From positions 1 through 38,913 of the forward strand of contig JAGORO010000008.1 in assembly GCA_018062785.1 (NCBI GenBank): 38,913 bases of DNA. The letters are read 5' to 3'. Position 1 is the first letter of the stretch; the number at the start of each line of letters is the position of its first letter. Origin of the DNA: Candidatus Saccharimonadota bacterium (GTDB taxonomy: Bacteria > Patescibacteriota > Saccharimonadia > Saccharimonadales > UBA4665). The position numbers and the translations under genes were made by a program. Under the pieces are notes generated by a model. It saw only the letters and a list, made by a program, of their open reading frames with translations. It had not been told where the DNA came from and ran no database searches. This document shows, piece by piece, positions 32,637 through 38,913 of this stretch.

Positions 32637-35447
32637 ATGCACGACAAGATTGTTATTGAAGGCGCTCGCGAACATAACCTAAAAAATATTAGTGTTACAC
32701 TGCCGCGCGAAAAACTTGTGGTCATTACCGGACTGAGTGGTTCTGGTAAGTCGAGCCTTGCTTTCGATACTATCTACGCCGAAGGCCAACGTCGCTATGT
32801 TGAGTCTTTGAGTGCATACGCTCGCCAGTTTCTTGGGCTTATGGAAAAGCCCGATGTTGATCAGATCGATGGCCTTAGCCCAGCTATTTCTATCGACCAA
32901 AAATCTACCAGTCGCAACCCACGCTCTACGGTCGCGACAGTCACAGAAATATACGACTATTTGCGATTGCTATTTGCGCGCATCGGCGTGCCCCATTGCC
33001 CAGAGTGTGGCAAAGCGGTTGCTCGCCAAACGACTGCCAACATTGTCGACCAAATCACGGTATCTACCAAAGATGCTCGTTTGATGATCTTGGCGCCCAT
33101 CGTCATAGACAAAAAAGGGGCATTTGAACATATTCCCGAGCAGTATCAGCGAGCAGGTTTTGCTCGAGTGCGCGTTGATAGCGTTGTGTACGCGCTCGAT
33201 GAATTCCCCGAGCTAGACAAAAACATTCGACACACCATCGAGATAGTTGTCGACAGGCTTATCAATGACGAAGAGTCACGAGTGCGCCTGAGCCAGAGCG
33301 TCGAGCAAGCACTCGAACTGGCCGAAGGCAAGCTATTGGTTTTAAATGCTGACAATAACGAGGTACAAACGTATTCGCTGATGTACGCTTGCATTGATCA
33401 CCCAGAGGTGCAGATACCTGAACTCGAGCCACGGACGTTTAGTTTTAATAGTCCGCACGGTGCGTGTGCTGTGTGTACTGGCCTAGGAAACCGCCTCGTT
33501 GTCGACCCAGAATTGGTTATTCCGAATGGTCGTCTTACCATAGCCGAGGGCGCGATTCGTCCCTATAACCGCATCAATATGGATAACTGGTATGTACGAA
33601 AACTTCAGGCAGTTGGCGACAAGCACGGATTTAGCCTCCAAGTGCCAACCAGCGAAATTAGCGCTGCCAATATGGAACGCATTTTGTATGGTACGGGCGA
33701 TGAGACATACAAAATCACCCTTGGTGGGGGCAGGAGTTTCAACTCGACATACGAGGGCGTGATACCCAACCTTGAGCGTCGTCACAAGGAGACTGAGAGC
33801 GAATTTATGCGCCGTGATATCGAGCGCTTTATGCAAGAAAAGCCGTGTGTAGCATGTAAGGGGTTGCGTTTGAGGCCCGAGGTATTGGCTATTACAGTTC
33901 ACAAGCATTCAATCATGGATATTTGCCAAATGTCTATCGACGACGCAGTTGCCTATGTAGATACGCTGAAGCTTACCGAAAAAGAAGCTCACATTGCCGC
34001 TATGGTTCTCAAGGAAATTACGGCTCGACTTAAATTTCTCCAAGACGTCGGGCTCAACTACCTCACATTGCTCCGAGGCGCCACTACGCTCAGTGGTGGC
34101 GAGGCGCAGCGGATTCGTTTGGCGACGCAAATTGGGTCTGGCTTGCAAGGCGTGCTATATGTCTTAGACGAGCCAAGTATCGGATTGCACCAGCGCGATA
34201 ACGAGCGTCTGATTGGTACGCTTAAACACTTGCGCGATCTTGGCAATACCGTCATTGTGGTCGAGCACGATGAGGATACGATTCGGACTGCTGACTACCT
34301 CGTAGATATTGGTCCCGGTGCGGGTATTCACGGTGGTGAAGTAGTGGCCGAGGGTACACCGGCGCAGGTACAGAAAAACTCAAAGAGTATCACGGGGCAA
34401 TTCCTAAGCGGCAAGCGCAAGATTGAGGTGCCCAAAAAGCGACGCAAGGGCAACGGGAAGGCATTGCGGATTGTTGGGGCAAAAGAGAATAACCTCAAAG
34501 GTATTAGCGTAGATATTCCGCTCGGCGAGCTGGTGGTAGTGACGGGAGTAAGTGGCTCTGGTAAATCCAGCCTTATCAACGACATTTTGGCCAAAGAATT
34601 GCAGGCGCGATTACACCGAGCAAACACGGTACCCGGTCGTCATGAGGCCATAGAAGGTATCGAACATCTCGATAAGGCAATTGTGATCGATCAGTCACCA
34701 ATTGGGCGCACGCCGCGCTCCAACCCCGCTACCTACACCGGATTATTTACGCCAATCCGAGAGCTCTTTGCCGGCGTGCCCGAGGCAAAATTGCGTGGCT
34801 ATACTGCTGGCCGATTTAGCTTCAATGTTAAGGGTGGTCGCTGCGAAAACTGTTCGGGTGACGGCATTATCAAAATTGAAATGCACTTCCTGCCAGACGT
34901 TTATGTAACGTGCGAAGTTTGCCATGGTAAGCGGTACAACCGCGAAGCGCTCGATATTCACTACAAAGGCAAAGACATTTCTGACGTACTTGCTATGACC
35001 TGCGATCAAGCACTCAGTTTCTTTGAGAACCAACCAAACATCGCCAAAAAATTGCAGACCTTGGTAGACGTTGGGCTGGGGTATATTTCGCTCGGACAAT
35101 CCGCTACAACGCTTAGCGGCGGTGAGGCGCAACGTGTCAAACTAGCTACTGAACTGAGTCGTCGACCAACTGGTCGCACGCTCTACATTCTCGATGAGCC
35201 AACAACCGGCCTGCATATGGCCGATGTCGAGAAGCTGCTTGGCGTTATGCAGGCGTTGGTGACCGCCGGCAATAGCATGGTGGTTATCGAGCACAATCTT
35301 GATATTGTTAAATGCGCTGACTGGGTAATCGATATGGGGCCAGAAGGTGGAGCAGCTGGCGGCACGGTGCTTGTTGAGGGCACGCCAGAGGCAATTGCCA
35401 AGCACAAGGCCTCATACACCGGTTTCTTTTTACGGCAGATGCTCTAG
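32637..35447 (+). CDS. uvrA: Excinuclease ABC subunit A
   Basis: 936 residues, normal length. Damage-sensing ATPase of nucleotide excision repair. Two ABC modules: Walker [18 protein letters not shown] (about 31-47) and [16 protein letters not shown]; signatures [18 protein letters not shown] and [18 protein letters not shown]; Walker [21 protein letters not shown] and [19 protein letters not shown]. Zinc modules: CPECGKAV with its partner [14 protein letters not shown], and [18 protein letters not shown] followed by [10 protein letters not shown]. The UvrB-binding and insertion domains appear intact. uvrB and uvrC are not in the window. Confidence 0.98.
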   Translation: MHDKIVIEGAREHNLKNISVTLPREKLVVITGLSGSGKSSLAFDTIYAEGQRRYVESLSAYARQFLGLMEKPDVDQIDGLSPAISIDQKSTSRNPRSTVATVTEIYDYLRLLFARIGVPHCPECGKAVARQTTANIVDQITVSTKDARLMILAPIVIDKKGAFEHIPEQYQRAGFARVRVDSVVYALDEFPELDKNIRHTIEIVVDRLINDEESRVRLSQSVEQALELAEGKLLVLNADNNEVQTYSLMYACIDHPEVQIPELEPRTFSFNSPHGACAVCTGLGNRLVVDPELVIPNGRLTIAEGAIRPYNRINMDNWYVRKLQAVGDKHGFSLQVPTSEISAANMERILYGTGDETYKITLGGGRSFNSTYEGVIPNLERRHKETESEFMRRDIERFMQEKPCVACKGLRLRPEVLAITVHKHSIMDICQMSIDDAVAYVDTLKLTEKEAHIAAMVLKEITARLKFLQDVGLNYLTLLRGATTLSGGEAQRIRLATQIGSGLQGVLYVLDEPSIGLHQRDNERLIGTLKHLRDLGNTVIVVEHDEDTIRTADYLVDIGPGAGIHGGEVVAEGTPAQVQKNSKSITGQFLSGKRKIEVPKKRRKGNGKALRIVGAKENNLKGISVDIPLGELVVVTGVSGSGKSSLINDILAKELQARLHRANTVPGRHEAIEGIEHLDKAIVIDQSPIGRTPRSNPATYTGLFTPIRELFAGVPEAKLRGYTAGRFSFNVKGGRCENCSGDGIIKIEMHFLPDVYVTCEVCHGKRYNREALDIHYKGKDISDVLAMTCDQALSFFENQPNIAKKLQTLVDVGLGYISLGQSATTLSGGEAQRVKLATELSRRPTGRTLYILDEPTTGLHMADVEKLLGVMQALVTAGNSMVVIEHNLDIVKCADWVIDMGPEGGAAGGTVLVEGTPEAIAKHKASYTGFFLRQML

Positions 35448-35508
35448 CCTGTATTTATCTTGGGAGTGGTTTTTGTATCTGTCAGTTTCGACTAGGGGCC
35501 CTAGGGTT

Positions 35509-36171
35509 TTAAGAATTGCGGCGGAACTTTTTCTTGAGGGCGGTGCGGTATTTCGGGTCCTTGAGCATATGGTAGATGGTCGGGCCGACCGAAGCCAAAA
35601 TAATGAGAATAAGCACTGGCTCGATCATCTTTTCGATGCCAGGAATTTTGCTGCCTATAAAGTAACCGAGTAGTGTGATACTGAATGACCAAGCAATGAC
35701 ACCGATGGCATCAAACACAAAGAACTGCCGGTAATCCATTTTGCTGGCTCCTGCCGTGACGGGCGCAAAAGTACGGACAATCGGGATGAAATGTGCGACA
35801 AGCATTGTCTTGGTGCCATACTTACCGAAGAATTTCTCGGCTTTCATGATGTAGTCGTGCCGGAATATCAAGCCGTCATCTTTTTTGAAAAGCTTGGGGC
35901 CTAGGTGTTTGCCGATATGGTAGCCGATGTTGTCGCCCAGAATGGCTGCAAACGCAATGACAGCAATCGTAAATCCAATGTGTAACTGACCAGCGGCAGC
36001 TAAGATACCGGCACTAAAAAGCAGCGTATCGCCAGGAAAGAAAAAGCCAACCATCATGCCGGATTCGGCAAAAATAATAAGTGCCAAAACTGTTAGGCCA
36101 CCTGATTGAACCAACTTGGTAAAATCCAGCCCTCCCAAAGCAACATGCTGAAAAAACGAAGTAATATCCAT
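35509..36171 (-). CDS. DedA-family (SNARE-associated/VTT) membrane protein
   Basis: 220 residues. The family is linked to lipid flipping (undecaprenyl phosphate or phospholipid) across the membrane. Hallmarks: FAESGMMVGFFFPGDTLLF with the conserved Glu and PGD, AAILGDNIGYHIGKHLG, and VAHFIPIVRTFAPVTAGASK (the F/H-xPxxR motif) followed by DYRQFFVFDAIGVIAW. The basic C-terminus ends KKKFRRNS. On the reverse strand GTGTACAAT lies about 14 nt before the start, implying a very short leader. Confidence 0.92.
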   Translation of the reverse strand: MDITSFFQHVALGGLDFTKLVQSGGLTVLALIIFAESGMMVGFFFPGDTLLFSAGILAAAGQLHIGFTIAVIAFAAILGDNIGYHIGKHLGPKLFKKDDGLIFRHDYIMKAEKFFGKYGTKTMLVAHFIPIVRTFAPVTAGASKMDYRQFFVFDAIGVIAWSFSITLLGYFIGSKIPGIEKMIEPVLILIILASVGPTIYHMLKDPKYRTALKKKFRRNS

Positions 36172-36238
36172 AATCTTACATTCTATTGTACACGAAACTT
36201 ACGGTACCCTAGTAGGGGTTCATTTTTTGGCGCAAAAG

Positions 36239-36274
36239 TGGTAGAATGTACCCTGAATGTAAGGAGAAACCGTA
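36239..36274 (+). promoter_or_regulatory. Promoter and ribosome site of the L25 gene
   Basis: Extended -10 TGGTAGAAT at 36239-36247, then a short leader with AAGGAG at 36261-36266, 8 nt before the ATG. Unlike most housekeeping genes here, this one keeps a classic Shine-Dalgarno site. Confidence 0.7.
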
Positions 36275-36958
36275 ATGGCAGATAATATTACTCTAGATTT
36301 AACTGTGCGCGAAACCTTGGGCAAAGGCGTCAAGCGATTACGCAGGGAAGGCATTGTGCCTGCAGTGATCCACGATCATGGCAAAGATTCTGTGCACGTG
36401 CAGGCTGATGTTCAGGTTATGAACAAAGCATTTATTGCAGCCGGCAAAAACCACCCCGTTGCCCTGACCGCTGGCACGCAAAAATTTATGGCATTGTTTC
36501 GTACGGTTACACGCGATCCTCGGCTGAATACCATTACACACGTTGTATTTGAAGCTATCGATGCCGACGAAAAAGTTGCTGCAGAGATTCCGGTCAAGCC
36601 ACGATACGCAGAAGGCGACGAAGCCTCACCTGCAGAGAAAGCCGGTCTTATTGTGCTTGCTCAAGCCGAGACTGTTACCGTCAAGGCTCTGCTTACTGAC
36701 TTGCCACAGGAGCTAACCTACGATGCAGCTAAGTTGATCGAGGTTGGAGACCAGGTATTGGTAAGTGATCTTGCCATTCCTAAAGGTGTTGAACTCGAAA
36801 CCGATCCAGAGCATGTGCTTGCAACCGTCTTCGAGCCAAGCGCGCTTGCTGCTGCCAACGAAGCAGCTGCTGGTGACGCCGAAGAAGCTGCACCTACTGA
36901 AGAAGCAGGCGATGAGGCTGCTGCCTCATCTGAAGCTGAAGCCTCGGAAGAGAAGTAG
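36275..36958 (+). CDS. rplY: 50S ribosomal protein L25 (CTC family, long form)
   Basis: 227 residues. It binds 5S rRNA in the central protuberance. The N-terminal L25 domain: LDLTVRETLGKGVKRLRREG, IVPAVIHDHGKDSVHVQADV, and ITHVVFEAIDADEKVAAEIP. The C-terminal TL5-like domain: VKALLTDLPQELTYDAAKL, followed by VSDLAIPKGVELETDPEHVL. The last 40 residues are Ala/Glu-rich (EEAAPTEEAGDEAAASSEAE), a common low-complexity tail in this family. A strong terminator follows. Confidence 0.95.
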   Translation: MADNITLDLTVRETLGKGVKRLRREGIVPAVIHDHGKDSVHVQADVQVMNKAFIAAGKNHPVALTAGTQKFMALFRTVTRDPRLNTITHVVFEAIDADEKVAAEIPVKPRYAEGDEASPAEKAGLIVLAQAETVTVKALLTDLPQELTYDAAKLIEVGDQVLVSDLAIPKGVELETDPEHVLATVFEPSALAAANEAAAGDAEEAAPTEEAGDEAAASSEAEASEEK

Positions 36959-36979
36959 GGCTATAGGCAGTAAAGTAGC

Positions 36980-37012
36980 AAAACCCCACGAACAGACACG
37001 TGGGGTTTTAAT
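36980..37012 (+). terminator. Rho-independent terminator after L25
   Basis: An 11-bp perfect stem AAAACCCCACG/CGTGGGGTTTT (36980-36990 and 36999-37009) with an 8-nt loop. The A/T flanks would let it act in both directions. Confidence 0.92.
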
Positions 37013-37106
37013 TTGCATAAGGAAAATGACAAGCGTATAGTCGAAACTGTAATGTATCTTACGGGTGTAGTGAAAATAACAAAGAGTAGAAGAACGGAGA
37101 GGTGCC

Positions 37107-37853
37107 ATGGCTAGTTCGCGTACCGGTACGATGTATGCTAAAGGAATGCCTGTTCGTAATGATAGCCGCAAGGTTCACAAGAATTCATTAGCTACTCAAA
37201 ACAAGTTTCGAGCCGATACTAGGATTGAGCGTCAACTAAGTATCGAGGGCGATCATAACGTCGACCTTGAATCGTGGCTTAATCGGTTTACTCGACAAAA
37301 TAGTGCTCTGAAGAATACGCGTAATCTTGGTGGCCTATCATTAACTATTATCGAAGATGGTGTTCTAGGAAAAGCGTTGAGGCGTAAGTATCGCGACTAT
37401 GGCACTGATGCATATAAAACGCGGGCTATTCAAGAGAAGCTTCGCGATTCATTTGCAGTTTTTACAGCAGAATCAAGAGTTGCTACTGCAGTTATGCAGC
37501 GAGATTTTGGTAATGCTGATGCATATAGACAATCACAAGAAGGCCAGTGGGATGAGGCTGATGTAGCCATAAAGGCAAGGCTACGTGTTATGGGTGGTGG
37601 AGTACGTTCTTCACTGTGTGTAATGGTCGATAGTCCGGCGTTGCAGAGTGAGTATGAAGGTGCCCTTGATTTTTTGCGCAATGAAGAACGCTTGAATGTA
37701 CAGCCTGACCCAAAGCACCAATATCTACCACACATTACTATTACACGCTCACCTACCGACCATTTCAAAAAGCTTAATGTCCCAGACTTGCCAGCTTCAC
37801 TTACCGTCGAAGCACCAATAATTGCAGCGAATATTACTGCCCAAACTAGGTAG
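37107..37853 (+). CDS. Unknown protein, possible diverged 2H phosphoesterase
   Basis: 248 residues with GGAGAGG before the ATG. No signal peptide or membrane helix. The first 50 residues are basic. Near the C-terminus, YLPHITITRSP resembles the second HxT/S motif of 2H phosphoesterases (LigT, CPDase). A matching first motif is not evident; LGGLSLTIIEDG occupies a comparable place but lacks the His. Late residues LPASLTVEAPIIAANI could be the closing strand. The next gene has a similar layout. Family assignment is tentative and activity doubtful. Confidence 0.7.
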   Translation: MASSRTGTMYAKGMPVRNDSRKVHKNSLATQNKFRADTRIERQLSIEGDHNVDLESWLNRFTRQNSALKNTRNLGGLSLTIIEDGVLGKALRRKYRDYGTDAYKTRAIQEKLRDSFAVFTAESRVATAVMQRDFGNADAYRQSQEGQWDEADVAIKARLRVMGGGVRSSLCVMVDSPALQSEYEGALDFLRNEERLNVQPDPKHQYLPHITITRSPTDHFKKLNVPDLPASLTVEAPIIAANITAQTR

Positions 37854-37930
37854 AGCTAATCTCCAGGATTTTAGTTGCAAAAAATTCAACAAAGTGGTAT
37901 TGTAAGACAACATAAAGATAGGTGTCAATA

Positions 37931-38614
37931 ATGTCGGTCGAAAACACTTTCTTGGTTACGCGTCCAGTACTTGAGGATACGGACAGAGTTTCTTTGGCTG
38001 TCGAACATTATTGTCGGCAGACTTTTCCCGATGACTTCTCGCATGGCATTATTTTGCCCGAAGGGCCAAAAACTACTACCCAGACATTAGTTGGCGAGTC
38101 TCGCTACAAAATCATGCACTCGATGGCATTGCCACTCTATGAATTATCTAGGCCAGAAAGCGAGGGGTATCGAAGCACGTTTCATTACGCAGCGAGACGC
38201 TTTGATGAGCCACAGGCCAATCGAGCACATAACACTACTCAGGTGACACAGGTCTCTCGCTGGATTATGCAAAATGGCCTAGCTTATGATGTGGCGGACC
38301 AAGATCGACTAGAGGTTCGCTCATCACAAATGGACCTTCGGTTTACTACAAAAGGCCATATTCTGTCTGCGGTGGTCGAAAGTGCTGGGCTATTCGAGAT
38401 CGAACACAGTATTATCACTAATTTCATGAAGTATATTGGCAAGATCCAAAAGAAGGATCTACGACCAGATGAAAAATTTGTGCCAAGGATTCCATTGGCA
38501 AGAATTGCACTCAATGCTACAGAACAAGAGCTGGCCGCTTTATATGACAAGACACAGCTTGAACTGCCCGCGCAATTTGTTCTTGGTAAGGTTCGTACGC
38601 CAAAAGTGTACTAA
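37931..38614 (+). CDS. Unknown cytosolic protein
   Basis: 227 residues from the ATG at 37931; an in-frame GTG at 37922 is less likely because it overlaps the AGGTG ribosome site. No membrane helices. N-terminal NTFLVTRPVLEDTDRVSLAV reads like a strand-helix opening, and C-terminal FVPRIPLARIALNA resembles the FxPHITLAR segment of 2H phosphoesterases with the His and Thr replaced. It may be a catalytically dead relative of the preceding gene product, but this is weak. Same strand, 78 nt behind its neighbour. Confidence 0.7.
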   Translation: MSVENTFLVTRPVLEDTDRVSLAVEHYCRQTFPDDFSHGIILPEGPKTTTQTLVGESRYKIMHSMALPLYELSRPESEGYRSTFHYAARRFDEPQANRAHNTTQVTQVSRWIMQNGLAYDVADQDRLEVRSSQMDLRFTTKGHILSAVVESAGLFEIEHSIITNFMKYIGKIQKKDLRPDEKFVPRIPLARIALNATEQELAALYDKTQLELPAQFVLGKVRTPKVY

Positions 38615-38648
38615 TAGCTAGTCAATTACGACATTATAGCTAGCGCTG

Positions 38649-38913
38649 CTAATCTTCGATGAAGCCGCCAGATTGGTGTGACCAGAGTTTGGCATAGGTG
38701 CCATTTTTTGCGAGTAACTCTTTGTGGCTGCCTTCTTCCACGATTTTGCCTTCGTCGAGCACGATGATCCGGTCCATCTTTTGAATGGTGCTTAGTCGGT
38801 GGGCGATGACGATAGCAGTACGACCTTCCATCAGCCTCCAAAGCGCGTCCTGAATGAGCACTTCGCTTTCGCTATCGAGCGCGCTGGTCGCTTCATCGAG
38901 CACCAAAATCGGG
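38649..38913 (-). CDS. ABC transporter ATP-binding protein (exporter type), C-terminal fragment
   Basis: The gene runs off the right edge; only the last 88 codons are present. [17 protein letters not shown] is Walker B plus D-loop, [20 protein letters not shown] is the H-loop region, and [20 protein letters not shown] is the standard end of MsbA/BmrA-type exporters. In such proteins the membrane domain is usually fused at the N-terminus, which lies outside the window. It converges with the unknown gene at 37931. Confidence 0.93.
   Translation of the reverse strand, partial: PILVLDEATSALDSESEVLIQDALWRLMEGRTAIVIAHRLSTIQKMDRIIVLDEGKIVEEGSHKELLAKNGTYAKLWSHQSGGFIED

Noticed and set aside
35480-35510. 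Terminator after uvrA (CTAGGGGCCCTAGGGTTTT)
   Set aside because: The palindrome leaves almost no loop and only four T; too weak to call.

Overview
The window looks like a chromosomal segment of a Candidate Phyla Radiation (Patescibacteria) bacterium, most likely Saccharibacteria (TM7). The grounds are a very short alanyl-tRNA synthetase, a membrane-anchored baseplate-J-like protein behind an FtsA-like ATPase, many Sec-exported surface proteins, small intergenic gaps, and standard stop codons including TGA, which argues against the TGA-as-glycine lineages. The lineage is an inference; no rRNA gene is present and I recognised no tRNA gene.

Layout. 1-686: end of a cysteine desulfurase. 849-7305: a tight, translationally coupled cluster for an F1-type rotary ATPase with a b-like/delta-like stalk and alpha, gamma, beta and epsilon. 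It contains no subunit a and no ordinary subunit c. In the place of c is an exported protein whose C-terminal hairpin resembles subunit c but lacks the ion-binding carboxylate. 7308-15985: a cell-surface locus (an anchored beta-rich protein, four secreted beta-proteins, a DUF916-like anchored protein and a PKD-domain anchored protein), bracketed by two inverted copies of a 189-bp repeat that are about 98% identical. 16032-20727: mnmA, a small helical protein, a minimal alaS, an unknown protein and htpX (reverse strand). 20831-25405: an operon of an FtsA/PilM-like ATPase, a baseplate-J-like membrane protein, yqgF and mltG, ending in a 102-bp duplication. 25859-28383: a LysM-CHAP wall hydrolase with a disrupted 5' end, then obg. 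28421-36171: an archaemetzincin-like protease, exonuclease I, three reverse-strand membrane proteins including an MscS channel, uvrA and a DedA-family protein. 36275-38913: ribosomal protein L25, two unknown proteins that may be diverged 2H phosphoesterases, and the end of an ABC exporter.

Two window-wide patterns stand out. First, many genes have an extended -10 box (TGnTAnnnT) ending only 7-10 nt before the start codon, with no Shine-Dalgarno site, which predicts leaderless mRNAs; exported or operon-internal genes more often carry AAGGAG-type sites. Second, a family of palindrome-rich repeats occupies nearly every gap longer than 300 bases (7308-7637, 15513-15985, 25458-25527, 29051-29365).

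The most interesting system is the F1-like cluster. Its subunits keep the catalytic and stalk features, while no proton path is visible and the presumed rotor-ring protein carries a domain outside the cell. It could be an ATP-driven rotary machine acting on the surface rather than an ATP synthase, or F0 subunits could be encoded elsewhere. The sequence alone cannot decide.
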